Assembly (NCBI GenBank): GCA_031263485.1
Contig: JAISFS010000291.1
Span: forward strand, 1-40,112
Direction: 5' to 3'
Length of the DNA stretch: 40,112 nt
Source: Deltaproteobacteria bacterium
GTDB taxonomy: Bacteria > Desulfobacterota > Desulfarculia > Adiutricales > Adiutricaceae
Shown here: piece by piece, positions 8,466-16,275 of the stretch
Position numbering within the stretch: position 1 is the stretch's first letter
How the letters are laid out: the number at the start of each line of letters is the position of its first letter
The notes under the pieces: generated by a model
Database searches by the model: none
The model's input: only the letters and a program-made list of their open reading frames with translations
What the model was told of the DNA's origin: nothing
Made by a program: the position numbers and the translations under genes

Positions 8466-9577
8466 CCGATACCCCAGAACGGCCCCCGTACGCCCAAGAC
8501 GGCGGCGCATTGGGCTTCGAGTTCCTGAACTTCCTCGAGTACGCCCTCCTGCGTCGGGTGGAGCCCATGCACTACGAGTTCTACGGGAGCCCCCCGGAGT
8601 TCTACACCCGGATCTTCACCTCCGGCGGCGAGACCCCGAGGCTGGACAACCCCTGGGACCACTCCTTCATGCTGGAGTACTTCCTTCTGGACGCCGAGGA
8701 ATTCTTTGACCGCAACCCTGCCCCGGGCGAGAAGATCAACTCCGGCATCTGGCTCGAGACCGCCGAGAAGACCTCCGAGGAGGTTCCCCTCATCGCGAAG
8801 GCCTGGCAGCTCCGAGGCGAGCAGGTCATCTCCATCCAGGTGATCCACGAGGAGTACGCGGAGAGGCTCAGGATCCTCCGGAAGGCCCGCCACGAGCTGA
8901 TCGAGCGGCGCAAGATCTCCAGCGCCCTCAACACCTTCAAGAAGAAGGCCCTCTTCGACGCCATGACCAAGCTCTACAACAAGGGGAGCTTCATGGACAT
9001 CCTCCAGGAGCAGGTGGACAAGTTCAGGACCTACACGCCCACCATGGCGCTCTTCATCATAGACGTCGACCACTTCAAGAGCGTGAACGACACCCTGGGG
9101 CACCTGGCGGGCGACTCCATCCTCATCCAGGTGGCGGATCTCCTGAAGGGGTCGCTCCGCAAGAGCGACTACCCCGCCCGCTACGGCGGGGACGAGTTCA
9201 CGGTCATCGCCCCGGACACCAACACCGAGCAGTCCCAGAAGCTCGCGGAGAAGCTCCGCAAGCGTGTGCTCGCCCACGACTTCAACACCGGGAACATCCA
9301 GGTCTCCATCTCCGTGGGCTACACCATCTACCGCCCCGGCGAGCCCCTGGACAGCTTCATCCGCCGCGCCGATCTGGCGCTCTACGACGCCAAGGAGGCA
9401 GGCCGCAACTGCTCCTGCTTCCGCGACCCCTGGCTCATCGACGACGAGGAGGTGGACGGCGGCCCGCAACGCGCGGAGACGCCCCCGCCCGAAGCCACCC
9501 GCCCCATGGACGCCGACAGCGGGAGCGGGCTGGACCTCGACCAGGACGATCTGGACGACAGCCCCGCCGACCGCTAG
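8462..9577 (+). CDS. Diguanylate cyclase (GGDEF) coupled to the small GTPase
   Basis: The protein has 371 residues from a TTG start at 8462, which overlaps the GTPase stop codon (TTGA); GGAG at 8453-8456 is well placed. An upstream GTG (8330) would run far into the GTPase gene and is rejected. Residues 17-150 form a conserved N-terminal domain I cannot name (FEFLNFLEYALLRRVEP, later NPWDHSFMLEYFLLDAEEFF). A charged helix (about 128-160) follows, then a GGDEF domain. The active-site GGDEF is at 242-246. R233xxD236, nine residues before it, is an intact allosteric I-site. The protein should make c-di-GMP from two GTP and be inhibited by product. The tail after about 330 is acidic and low complexity. 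Control of its activity by the GTPase is inferred from coupling and gene order. Confidence 0.93.
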   Translation: MTDTPERPPYAQDGGALGFEFLNFLEYALLRRVEPMHYEFYGSPPEFYTRIFTSGGETPRLDNPWDHSFMLEYFLLDAEEFFDRNPAPGEKINSGIWLETAEKTSEEVPLIAKAWQLRGEQVISIQVIHEEYAERLRILRKARHELIERRKISSALNTFKKKALFDAMTKLYNKGSFMDILQEQVDKFRTYTPTMALFIIDVDHFKSVNDTLGHLAGDSILIQVADLLKGSLRKSDYPARYGGDEFTVIAPDTNTEQSQKLAEKLRKRVLAHDFNTGNIQVSISVGYTIYRPGEPLDSFIRRADLALYDAKEAGRNCSCFRDPWLIDDEEVDGGPQRAETPPPEATRPMDADSGSGLDLDQDDLDDSPADR

Positions 9578-9959
9578 GCGACCGCCCGGGCGGAGAGTCC
9601 CGGCCTGCGTCCGTTCTCGCCGCCCCGTCCGGACGCCCAGGCGGTCAGGTCGGGCAACCAAGGCTTTAGCCCTGGCCTTATAGGCCTTGACCTTTCCCTT
9701 TAACCTTTGGTTTCGGTCCTCCTGGCCTTGCCGGACCGCCCGCCGCCCTTCGCGGCTTCCCTCTTGAACCTCAAGCCGCAACACGCCGTCCGGCGCCTTT
9801 CATGTTCCCCGGACTTTTCCCCTCGCCTTGCCCTTTCCACGCCCTGCCATGACATGCCTGCCCCGATTTGGACCGGTTAGGCCAACGTCCGTCCGCCCGG
9901 TAGGTTATTGGTCTTGAAACGCCTCCTGCAGAAAGGTATTTCCGAGCCAGTCCGACAGC
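9578..9959. other. Intergenic, no gene recognised
   Basis: GC-rich DNA follows the GGDEF gene. A short GGCC-TTATA-GGCC hairpin occurs near 9676, but without a T run strong enough to call a terminator. Confidence 0.45.
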
Positions 9960-9972
9960 CTTTCCTAACCGG

Positions 9973-10043
9973 TGTCAACGACTTAATCATAAAACGTTTC
10001 TTGGGCATCACAGCGTTGCGTACGCATCATATTGCGATGCCCA
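9973..10043 (+). repeat. 72-bp hairpin repeat, copy 2
   Basis: This copy matches 193-264, with TTGGGCATCACAGC followed by CATCATATTG and GATGCCCA; the arms TTGGGCATC and GATGCCCAA pair. It begins at the left end of the AT-rich island. Confidence 0.65.
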
Positions 10044-10180
10044 AAAAAAAATTCAAGCGCCGGGGTGTTAAAAATCAACATGATCGTGCAAGGGGGGGCG
10101 GCCTTTGATAAACTGTTGCCATCATCGATTTTATTCTCAAGGAAGCTCTGTTCTCCTGAATTAAGTCCAGACATTGCTTT

Positions 10181-10219
10181 CGGAAGCCTTTCCGAGCCCG
10201 TCGGAAGCCTTTCCGAGCC
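10181..10219 (+). repeat. Tandem duplication of an 18-bp unit
   Basis: CGGAAGCCTTTCCGAGCC occurs at 10181-10198 and again at 10202-10219, a 21-bp period. The second copy runs into a 27-bp repeat unit. Confidence 0.7.
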
Positions 10220-10301
10220 AATATCAACAACCTAATGAAGTTGATGACTAATAAGTCCTTGGCAACATTATTTTTTTTGGCAAAACTAAGTCATCCTGCC
10301 T

Positions 10302-10344
10302 CAAGCTGTTGATGATAGACTTTCCGAACCAATGTCAACAGCTT
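10302..10344. repeat. Inverted repeat able to form a hairpin
   Basis: AAGCTGTTGA at 10303-10312 is the exact complement of TCAACAGCTT at 10335-10344, with a 22-base loop. It lies inside the AT-rich island. Confidence 0.6.
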
Positions 10345-10437
10345 AAGTCGGAAAATAACAGTTTTCGAAAATTAATATTAGTTATATCAACGGCTTGCTA
10401 GACCGCAGCTTCTTTTAAGTCGTTGACATTGCTTCCC

Positions 10438-10479
10438 GAAGCGTCCGAAAGCCTTCCCGAAGCGTCCGAAAACCTTTCC
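10438..10479 (+). repeat. 21-bp tandem repeat, two copies
   Basis: GAAGCGTCCGAAAGCCTTCCC-like units lie at 10438-10458 and 10459-10479. They bridge the AT-rich island and the riboswitch. Confidence 0.6.
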
Positions 10480-10505
10480 GCGCCGCCGCAGGCGGCACCC
10501 GTTTC

Positions 10506-10593
10506 CAGGCAAGGGAGCCGTCACCCGGCTGAAAGGCGCCGCAAGGCGCGACCTTCAACACCTGATCCGGACAATGCCGGCGTAGGGAGCCTG
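10506..10593 (+). ncRNA. TPP riboswitch (THI element) ahead of the thiamine genes
   Basis: The conserved 3' half is unmistakable: ACCTGATCCGG (10559-10569), then AATGCCGGCGTAGGGA. P1 is CAGGC (10506-10510) with GCCTG (10589-10593). GGGAGCC pairs with GGCT of GGCTGAAA to form P2, and GCGCC-GCAA-GGCGC forms P3. The usual CUGAGA pyrimidine-sensing element reads CTGAAA here. The aptamer ends 41 bases before the thiD GTG. A TCCCC-ATCAA-GGGGA hairpin (10601-10615) right after it may be part of the expression platform. It should repress thiD when thiamine pyrophosphate is plentiful, and the downstream genes too if they are co-transcribed. Confidence 0.93.
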
Positions 10594-10633
10594 AAAGCCC
10601 TCCCCATCAAGGGGAAGCGGCCCTGGCGCCCCC

Positions 10634-11614
10634 GTGCGCATCAAGGAGCTTCCCCTGACCACCTCAGACTTCCGCCAGACACCCCTTTCCGCCCCCGAAC
10701 GCCCTCCCGGCGGACCCGTCCCGGACCCGACCGTCGGGCAGGCCGGTGCCCCGGGCGGAGAATGCCTTCCCTTCAGGACTTTCCCGCTCAAGACCGCCAT
10801 GACCTGCGCCAGCTCCGATTCGGGCGGCGGGGCGGGCATCCAGGCGGACCTCAAGACGTTCGCGGCGCTGGGGGTCTTCGGCTTCTGCGCCATCTCGGCC
10901 GTCACCGCCCAGAACTCCCACGAGGTGACGGACATCCACCCGGTCGAGGCGGCTTCCTTCCGCGCGCAGCTGGAGGCCGTGGCCGACGATTTCGCGATCG
11001 ACGCCATCAAGGTCGGGCTCATCGGAAGCCGCGCCCACGCCATGGATCTCTCGGAGTTCCTGGAAAGACGGGCCGGCCGGATCCCGGTGATTGTGGACCC
11101 GGTGATGGTGAGCGCCGCAGGGCACGCGTTTCTGGACGCGGGCGACCTGGACGCCCTGAAACGCGTGCTCCGGCACGCCATGCTGGCCACCCCAAACGTA
11201 CCCGAGGCGGAGAGCCTCTCGGGCATGGAGATCCGCTCCCCGCAGGACGCGGCCCGGGCCGGGGCCAGGATCCTGGCGCTGGGCCCCAGAAACGTCCTGG
11301 TGAAGGGCGGTCACCTCGAAGGCCCGCTCGCGGAGGACGTGCTGGTGGGCGAGGACGCGGGGGACGGTCTCACCCTCTCCCTCCCCCGGCAGGATACCCG
11401 CAACACCCACGGGACCGGCTGCACCCTGTCGTCGGCGATAGCCGCCTTCCTGGCGCGGGGGATGACCCTCCCGGACGCGGCGGGAGAGGCCAAACGCTAC
11501 GTGTGGGAAGCCATGCGCCCCGAAGTCGCGCCCGATCTGGGCGGCAGGGGATCCGGCCCGCTGAACCACCTCTGCCGCTACTACGGGTTCGCGAAACGCT
11601 CCGGGCGCCCCTGA
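10634..11614 (+). CDS. thiD: Hydroxymethylpyrimidine (phosphate) kinase ThiD
   Basis: ThiD phosphorylates hydroxymethylpyrimidine to HMP phosphate and then HMP diphosphate for thiamine synthesis in the cytoplasm. Ribokinase-fold signatures are present: [16 protein letters not shown] near 61-76, a DPVMVSAAG stretch near 155, TPN at the central motif, and [10 protein letters not shown] with the anion-hole glycines near 257-266. The frame from GTG 10634 gives 326 residues, longer than the usual 260-280, with about 48 unconserved leading residues. The internal ATG at 10799 would cut into the first strand. Another option is a CTG at 10655, which has AAGGAG at 10643-10648 before it. The start is therefore unresolved. 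The gene lies just after a TPP riboswitch and 294 bp before thiM. Confidence 0.92.
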   Translation: MRIKELPLTTSDFRQTPLSAPERPPGGPVPDPTVGQAGAPGGECLPFRTFPLKTAMTCASSDSGGGAGIQADLKTFAALGVFGFCAISAVTAQNSHEVTDIHPVEAASFRAQLEAVADDFAIDAIKVGLIGSRAHAMDLSEFLERRAGRIPVIVDPVMVSAAGHAFLDAGDLDALKRVLRHAMLATPNVPEAESLSGMEIRSPQDAARAGARILALGPRNVLVKGGHLEGPLAEDVLVGEDAGDGLTLSLPRQDTRNTHGTGCTLSSAIAAFLARGMTLPDAAGEAKRYVWEAMRPEVAPDLGGRGSGPLNHLCRYYGFAKRSGRP

Positions 11615-11908
11615 AGGTTTCGGTGGGCCGATGCCTTTGGCCTGCCCCGAAGCCCGATGCCCTGACCGGGGACCTCCGCCACTCGGGCGGTATACCTCAG
11701 GCCCCAAGATCCCCGGGGTCAGACCCCGAACCCATGGCCCGCAGGGCGCGGCGAGGCCCCGAAACCTCGCGGCGCCAGGATTCCCGGCGGTCGGCTTCCC
11801 GGCGGTCGCCTTCCCGGCATCGCGCCCCCGCGCCTTACGCCCCCTCGGCCCGCCGCCCGGTCTAACCCCATCCGCCCGAAAAGGGCCACATCCCCGAAGG
11901 AGCCCCAC

Positions 11909-12730
11909 ATGACCAAGACGGTCAACGGAAAGATAGACAGGCTGGTCTGGGACGCCGTCCGCAGGACACGGCCGCTAACCCTGTGCCTCACCAACTTCGT
12001 GACGGTGACAGACTGCGCCAACGCCATCCTGGCCGTGGGGGGCGCCCCCGTCATGACCCTGGACGAGAACGACGCCCGCGAGCTGGCCGAGGCGGCCTCC
12101 TCCGTGGTCCTGAACACCGGCACGGTGAACGCCTTCCAGCTGGCGGCCATGCTGGGGGCGGGCCGCGCCGCCCGCAAGGCCTCACGTCCGGTCCTGCTGG
12201 ACCCGGTGGGCTGCGGGGCCACCCGCATGAGGATGGATGCCGCCAGGAGGATCCTGGAAGAGGTGGGGCCCTCCATCGTCCGCTGCAACGCCTCCGAGAT
12301 ACTGGCCCTGGAGGCCGCGACCGGCGGCGCCGGCAAGAAGGCGGCCAGATACCAGAGGGGCGTGGACGCCGGGGGCTCCGAGACCATGGCCCAGATCGAG
12401 GAGGCCGCGCAAAATGTCTCCGAGCGCTTCTCCTGCGTGGTGGCCGTCTCCGGCGAGACCGACGTGATCGCCCAAGGCAAGATGCTTTCCTCCATCTCCG
12501 GCGGGACCGTCATGCTCACCAAGGTGACGGGAACCGGCTGCATGTTGAGCTCGCTTGCGGGAACCTGCCTCGGGGCCCTACCGGACAAGCCCGTCGGCAC
12601 CTCGATAGCCGCCATGAACGCCATGAAGGAGGCAGGGGAGCGGGCGGAGGCCAAGCTCTCGGCCCCCGGTAACCTGGGCGAGTTCCGGTCCAGGCTCTGC
12701 GACGAGCTCGCTGACATAGCCGTCTCGTAG
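11909..12730 (+). CDS. thiM: Hydroxyethylthiazole kinase ThiM
   Basis: ThiM phosphorylates 4-methyl-5-(2-hydroxyethyl)thiazole with ATP, a thiazole salvage step of thiamine synthesis. The 273 residues match the family length. The substrate-binding segment CLTNFVTVTDCANAILAVGG is near 26-45 and ends before APVM. DPVGCGATR is at 98-106, RCNASE at 125-130, and the catalytic loop GTGC at 208-211 carries the conserved C211. AAGGAG at 11897-11902 supports the ATG at 11909. Together with thiD and thiE it makes a salvage set (HMP kinase, thiazole kinase, coupling enzyme). No de novo thiC or thiG is present in the window. Confidence 0.95.
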   Translation: MTKTVNGKIDRLVWDAVRRTRPLTLCLTNFVTVTDCANAILAVGGAPVMTLDENDARELAEAASSVVLNTGTVNAFQLAAMLGAGRAARKASRPVLLDPVGCGATRMRMDAARRILEEVGPSIVRCNASEILALEAATGGAGKKAARYQRGVDAGGSETMAQIEEAAQNVSERFSCVVAVSGETDVIAQGKMLSSISGGTVMLTKVTGTGCMLSSLAGTCLGALPDKPVGTSIAAMNAMKEAGERAEAKLSAPGNLGEFRSRLCDELADIAVS

Positions 12731-13228
12731 GCTCCCTGGTCCGGTCCCGAGCCTCTCGGGCATACCCGCCGGTCCCGTTCCCTTACGGGCGCGCGGAGCC
12801 TCTCCAGGACCCCGACTGGTATCCCGCTTCAGGGACGGCACGCCGCCCGCCGTTCCGAACGGCTTCCGCCCGGCCAGGGCCGAGCGCCGCGGCGCGCCCG
12901 GATCGTGTCCTGCCAGTTCCCCGAAGCGCCCGTTTGAGCCAGGAACGCCGGTCGACGATCGCGAACGCGCGTCCGCAACCTGCCGCAAAGGCAGGCCCCG
13001 TCCGGGCCGCCTGAGAGCCAAGCGGCACCGGCCGCCGCACGGCTTGTCCCTGACACGCGTTTCCGAGCTCACGCCTGGCTCCGGGAAGCCCTGGCCGCTC
13101 CCGGGCATCCGCCCTCGCCGCTTGAGCCGGAAGGCTTCGCGCAACAAACGGTCCGCGGCGGGCGGACGGTCACGGCAACGGAACGTTCCGCGCGGGCCCG
13201 AAAGAAAAAACGAAAGGCTTGACTTGAA
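12731..13228. other. Intergenic between thiM and thiE, nothing recognised
   Basis: This is almost 500 bp of GC-rich DNA. No second TPP riboswitch, gene or strong promoter was found, so it is open whether thiE is transcribed with thiM. Confidence 0.5.
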
Positions 13229-13861
13229 ATGATAAAGAAGAAGTCGATAAACTCCGCGCTGAGGCTCACCCTGGTCATAGGCAAGAAGGACGCGGGCGAG
13301 AGGGGCGTGAGGGAGACGGCCGAAAGCGCCTTCCGGGGCGGGGCCACAGCGCTGCAGCTCCGGGAGAAGTCGCTGGGGGACCGGGAATTCTTCGAGGAGG
13401 CCCTGGAGCTCGCGGCTCTGTGCCGCGAGCACGGCAAGCTCTTCATAGTGAACAACCGCCTGGACATTGCCATGGCGGTCCGGGCCGACGGGGTGCATCT
13501 GGGGGAGGACGACATCCCGGTGGAGGCGGCCGCCGCCATAGTCCCGAAAAGGACCCTCGTCGGCTTCAGCGCCTCGAGCCCGGAGGCCGCCAGGAAGGCC
13601 GTCCTGGCAGGCGCGGACTACCTGGGCGTGGGGGCGGTGTTCCCGTCCCCCTCCAAGCCCGAGTGCCCGGTCATGGACACTGGGACGATAGCCTCCATCG
13701 TCGCGCTGCGCCAGCCGACCGTGGGCATAGGCGGAATCACCGTCCAGAACTCCAATCTGGCCTGGGCTCACGGGTTCAACGGCTTAGCCCTCATCTCCGC
13801 GATCTGCGGCGCCCCGGACCCCGCCGAGGCCGCGCGGAATGTCCTGAGCGGCTGCGTCTGA
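13229..13861 (+). CDS. thiE: Thiamine-phosphate synthase ThiE
   Basis: ThiE condenses HMP diphosphate with thiazole phosphate to thiamine phosphate. The 210-residue TIM-barrel protein has QLREK at 43-47, NNRLDIAMAVRADGVHLGEDD near 75-95 (the D-rich substrate and Mg site), GAVFPSPSKPE near 135-145, and GIGGI at 166-170. Two departures from the usual form are visible: NNR instead of NDR, and SPSK in place of the more common TxTK. The stretch around the ATG is AT-rich with GAAAGG upstream, and no other start fits better. It ends 435 bp before the convergent leuD. Confidence 0.94.
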   Translation: MIKKKSINSALRLTLVIGKKDAGERGVRETAESAFRGGATALQLREKSLGDREFFEEALELAALCREHGKLFIVNNRLDIAMAVRADGVHLGEDDIPVEAAAAIVPKRTLVGFSASSPEAARKAVLAGADYLGVGAVFPSPSKPECPVMDTGTIASIVALRQPTVGIGGITVQNSNLAWAHGFNGLALISAICGAPDPAEAARNVLSGCV

Positions 13862-14296
13862 AGGCCCGCGAGCGAGGCGCAGAAAACGTTCCGCCGCCCA
13901 ACGCCGAGACGCGCCGGGCGGCGACGTTCCCCTCCCCGGCACGAATCGGCCGAAGGCCCTCGCCCGGCGAAAGACCCCCGGCCGGGCGCCCCGCGCTCCG
14001 GCATTCACCGACGTCAGGGCATTGCGGGGCCGTCCCGCGGGACCCCTGAGCCGCGGAAGGCCGTCGGGCGCCGGGGTCCGGGAAGACTTCGGGACCGCGG
14101 CGACGCAGGAGGCCGTCAGGGTTCCGGGCCGGAAAGGGCCGCATGGCTTCAAGCCACAGTATGGCTTTAAGCCGCAGTATGGCTTCAGGCCACAGCATGG
14201 CTTCAAGCCGGGGAAGGCCTCATGCGTCAGGGCACGGGAACGGCTTAAGGATCTCCGGGGCCCGGCCGCCCTGCCCGCCCTGCCCGCCCCGTTCCG
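13862..14296. other. Convergent intergenic region with palindromic array
   Basis: The region lies between the ends of thiE and leuD. It holds no gene. Its main feature is the 18-bp palindromic tandem array at 14143-14214, which may serve both strands as a transcription stop. Confidence 0.5.
14143..14214. repeat. Array of four 18-bp units, each with a GGCTT/AAGCC palindrome
   Basis: Units at 14143-14160, 14161-14178, 14179-14196 and 14197-14214 all begin ATGGCTT. Three contain GGCTTNAAGCC, and the third has GGCTTCAGGCC. There are no unique spacers, so it is not a CRISPR array. The period is a multiple of three, yet no plausible gene covers it. Confidence 0.85.
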
Positions 14297-14938
14297 TCAG
14301 CCGCCGTCCGCCCCGTTCGGGTCGCGTTCGGGCAGCGCGGCCTCCCAGGGCGCCCCGTGGGCCTCCTCGTAGCGGCGGATCTCCGGCTCCAGGGCCAGCG
14401 CGGCGGCAATGTCGTCCCGGCCCTCAAGAAGCTTCTCCCGCTTGAAGGGATCTATCTCGAACTCCCGCGTCCAGCCGTCGGACCCCGTAAGCGTCCGTTT
14501 CTCGAGATCCACGGTGATGGCGTAGCCCTCGTTCTCCCTGATCCGGCGGATGAGCTCCCTGGTCTCGGCCAGCGGCAGCTGGACCAGAAGGAGCCCGATC
14601 TTCAGGCTGTTGCCGCTGAAGATGTCCGCGAAACCGGCGGCCACGACCGCCTTGAAGCCGTAGTCCTGGATGGCCCATGCCGCGGCTTCGCGGCTGGAGC
14701 CGCCCCCGAAGTTGTCAAGGGACACCAGCACCCCGGCGCCCTTGTATCGGGGCGCGTTCAGGACGAAGGAGGGGTCCTCTTTCCCGTCGCCCGTGAACCT
14801 CAGATCGTTGAAGAGATGGACCCCGTAACCGTGACGGTCGATGCGCTTCAGAAACTGCTTGGGTATGATGAGATCCGTGTCCACGTTCGAGCGGTCCAGG
14901 TAGGCGGCCACGGCGGTGAAGGTGCTGAAGGGTTGCAT
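14297..14938 (-). CDS. leuD: 3-isopropylmalate dehydratase small subunit LeuD
   Basis: LeuD is the swivel-domain subunit that works with LeuC to isomerise 2-isopropylmalate to 3-isopropylmalate in leucine synthesis. The 213 residues fit the proteobacterial LeuD length. NVDTDLIIPKQFLK is at 18-31, the substrate loop GSSRE at 80-84, and DIFSGNS follows later. The residues around the loop are unusual: NFGGGSSREAAAW replaces the common NFGCGSSREHAPW, so Cys, His and Pro are all changed, though the key Ser-Ser-Arg is kept. GAGG lies about ten bases before the ATG. leuC is not in the window. A homoaconitase-type small subunit is possible but less likely. Confidence 0.9.
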   Translation of the reverse strand: MQPFSTFTAVAAYLDRSNVDTDLIIPKQFLKRIDRHGYGVHLFNDLRFTGDGKEDPSFVLNAPRYKGAGVLVSLDNFGGGSSREAAAWAIQDYGFKAVVAAGFADIFSGNSLKIGLLLVQLPLAETRELIRRIRENEGYAITVDLEKRTLTGSDGWTREFEIDPFKREKLLEGRDDIAAALALEPEIRRYEEAHGAPWEAALPERDPNGADGG

Positions 14939-14987
14939 GCGTTAAGGCCTCTGGGTTCTTGATGCCGCCCGCGCGGGCGGGCGCTTA

Positions 14988-15016
14988 ATTCTAGCCCAAA
15001 TCCGGGGCGTTGGAAA
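14988..15016 (-). promoter_or_regulatory. Candidate promoter of leuD
   Basis: On the minus strand TTTCCA (15016-15011) and TAGAAT (14993-14988) are 17 bases apart. The -10 matches 5 of 6 consensus bases and the -35 only 4 of 6, so it is moderate at best. Confidence 0.35.
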
Positions 15017-15276
15017 GCGTCTTTCCCTCGCGTCCCTGCCGCGTCGCCCGCCCGCAACCCGAGAGATATCGGGGGATTCGGAGGCGCGAGGCGGGCCGCC
15101 GCGGCCATACCCGTACAGGGCGGACGCTTGACGCCGTCCAAGCTCTCCGCGGGGAAAGACGACGACGTTGGCCGGCGCTTCCCTTGCCTGTGCGAGGCGA
15201 AACAGGCGGCACAGGCCGAACCGGCGGCGACGGCCAAGCCGACTGCTCTACGGGGATGACGGAATGACCAAGGCCT

Positions 15277-15351
15277 GACCGGCGCCAGGGCCAGCGGACC
15301 GGCCCCAGGGCCAGCGGACCGGCGCCCAGGGCCAGCGGACCGGCGCCCAGG
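15277..15351 (+). repeat. 20/21-bp tandem repeat, three and a half copies
   Basis: Units starting GACCGG and ending CCAGCG occupy 15277-15296, 15297-15316 and 15317-15337, with a partial unit to 15351. Confidence 0.8.
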
Positions 15352-15689
15352 AAAGGCCGTTGCCGACGGCTAGGGCTGATGATGCCCTGCCCGAGGCCGT
15401 TGCCGGGAGAAAAGGATGATGCCCGGCCCAAGCCGATGCCAGGGCTTAAGGCCTGTGCCAAGGCAAGGGCCGCGGCGGACATCGATTATGGCGGCGGACC
15501 GCCCGCCAAAGTCCCGTTCGCCGGGTCCTGGCGGCCCGCAGTGTCACGGACCCCGCCGCCGCCGGCTTGCGGACGGGCCGATCGGACCACGATTCGGTCC
15601 GGACCCTGCGGCCGGTTTCCCGTCCGTCCGCCTCCCCGCGGGGACTCCATCCCCGGATTCCCTTCCGTGCCGGGCGAACCCAAAATTAT

Positions 15690-15719
15690 TTGGCGGCAAC
15701 TCCAAGCTTATGTTAGAAT
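15690..15719 (+). promoter_or_regulatory. Extended -10 promoter-like sequence
   Basis: TTGGCG (15690-15695), an 18-base spacer and TGTTAGAAT (15711-15719, with the extended TGn) form a credible promoter in otherwise GC-rich DNA. The next gene starts about 550 bases downstream. Confidence 0.45.
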
Positions 15720-16275
15720 ACTCCGTCAGAAAGCGGCCTTTCCGGTCGCCTCCAGGACGCGCCCATCCCCCGGGCCCCTCCCGTGGGCCCCGTCAGCCCC
15801 TATCAGGCCATCCCTTGCGGGGCAATTCATAATAATCTCAAGCGCCCGTCACCCTATCCCCGTCCCGGCATCCCAGCGCCCCTCACGCCAGGAGCCGTTG
15901 GCCGGGCCGCAGGCACCGCCCGAGGCGGTCGCCCAGACGGCCCCTGATGCCCGCCCCCGGGCTTGAAGGGCCCTTCCGGCCCCGCCCGGGACCGCCTTCC
16001 CGCCGCCTTCACTCCCCCCGGTCGGGGCCCCAGCCGCCCCCGGCCGCCGCCGAAAGCTCTTCGGGACACCCGGCCTCTGCCGGGGCGCCCCGGACCGGGC
16101 CGCTCGACAGCGCCCCCGGACCCCCGGCAGGGCCAGCGCCCTTCGGACGGACGGCACAACCCTAAGACACGGTACCCGCGCCATGCGCCTCTCCGCGCGG
16201 CCCTCAGGCGCCCTTGCGGGCCCCCCGGGGCCCGGAACGGCCGGCCCGGGGCAGGATAGCGAACTGACACCCCCT

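Larger units (their letters stand above)
9960..10441. repeat. AT-rich island built from a 27-bp repeat family (MITE-like)
   Basis: Three plus-strand copies of a 27-bp unit occur at 9960-9986, 10209-10235 and 10320-10346. An inverted copy lies at 10415-10441. The consensus core is CCAATGTCAACRGCTTAA. The outer copies give a perfect 14-bp inverted repeat, TGTCAACGACTTAA at 9973-9986 and its complement at 10415-10428. Further core-like copies lie at 10302-10312 (inverted) and 10385-10396. The island is strikingly AT-rich. It may be a non-autonomous mobile element or an array of protein-binding sites; no transposase or target duplication is seen. Confidence 0.65.
14939..16275. other. 1.3-kb region without a recognised gene
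   Basis: No open frame here has recognisable protein content. The region holds a 20-bp tandem repeat (15277-15351) and an isolated promoter-like pair (15690-15719). The GC-rich frames on both strands look like noise. Confidence 0.5.

Noticed and set aside
9960-10441. Insertion sequence with transposase remnant
   Set aside because: No frame in the island resembles a transposase; only non-coding repeats are visible.
14143-14214. CRISPR array
   Set aside because: The 18-bp units abut directly with no unique spacers, and no cas genes are present.
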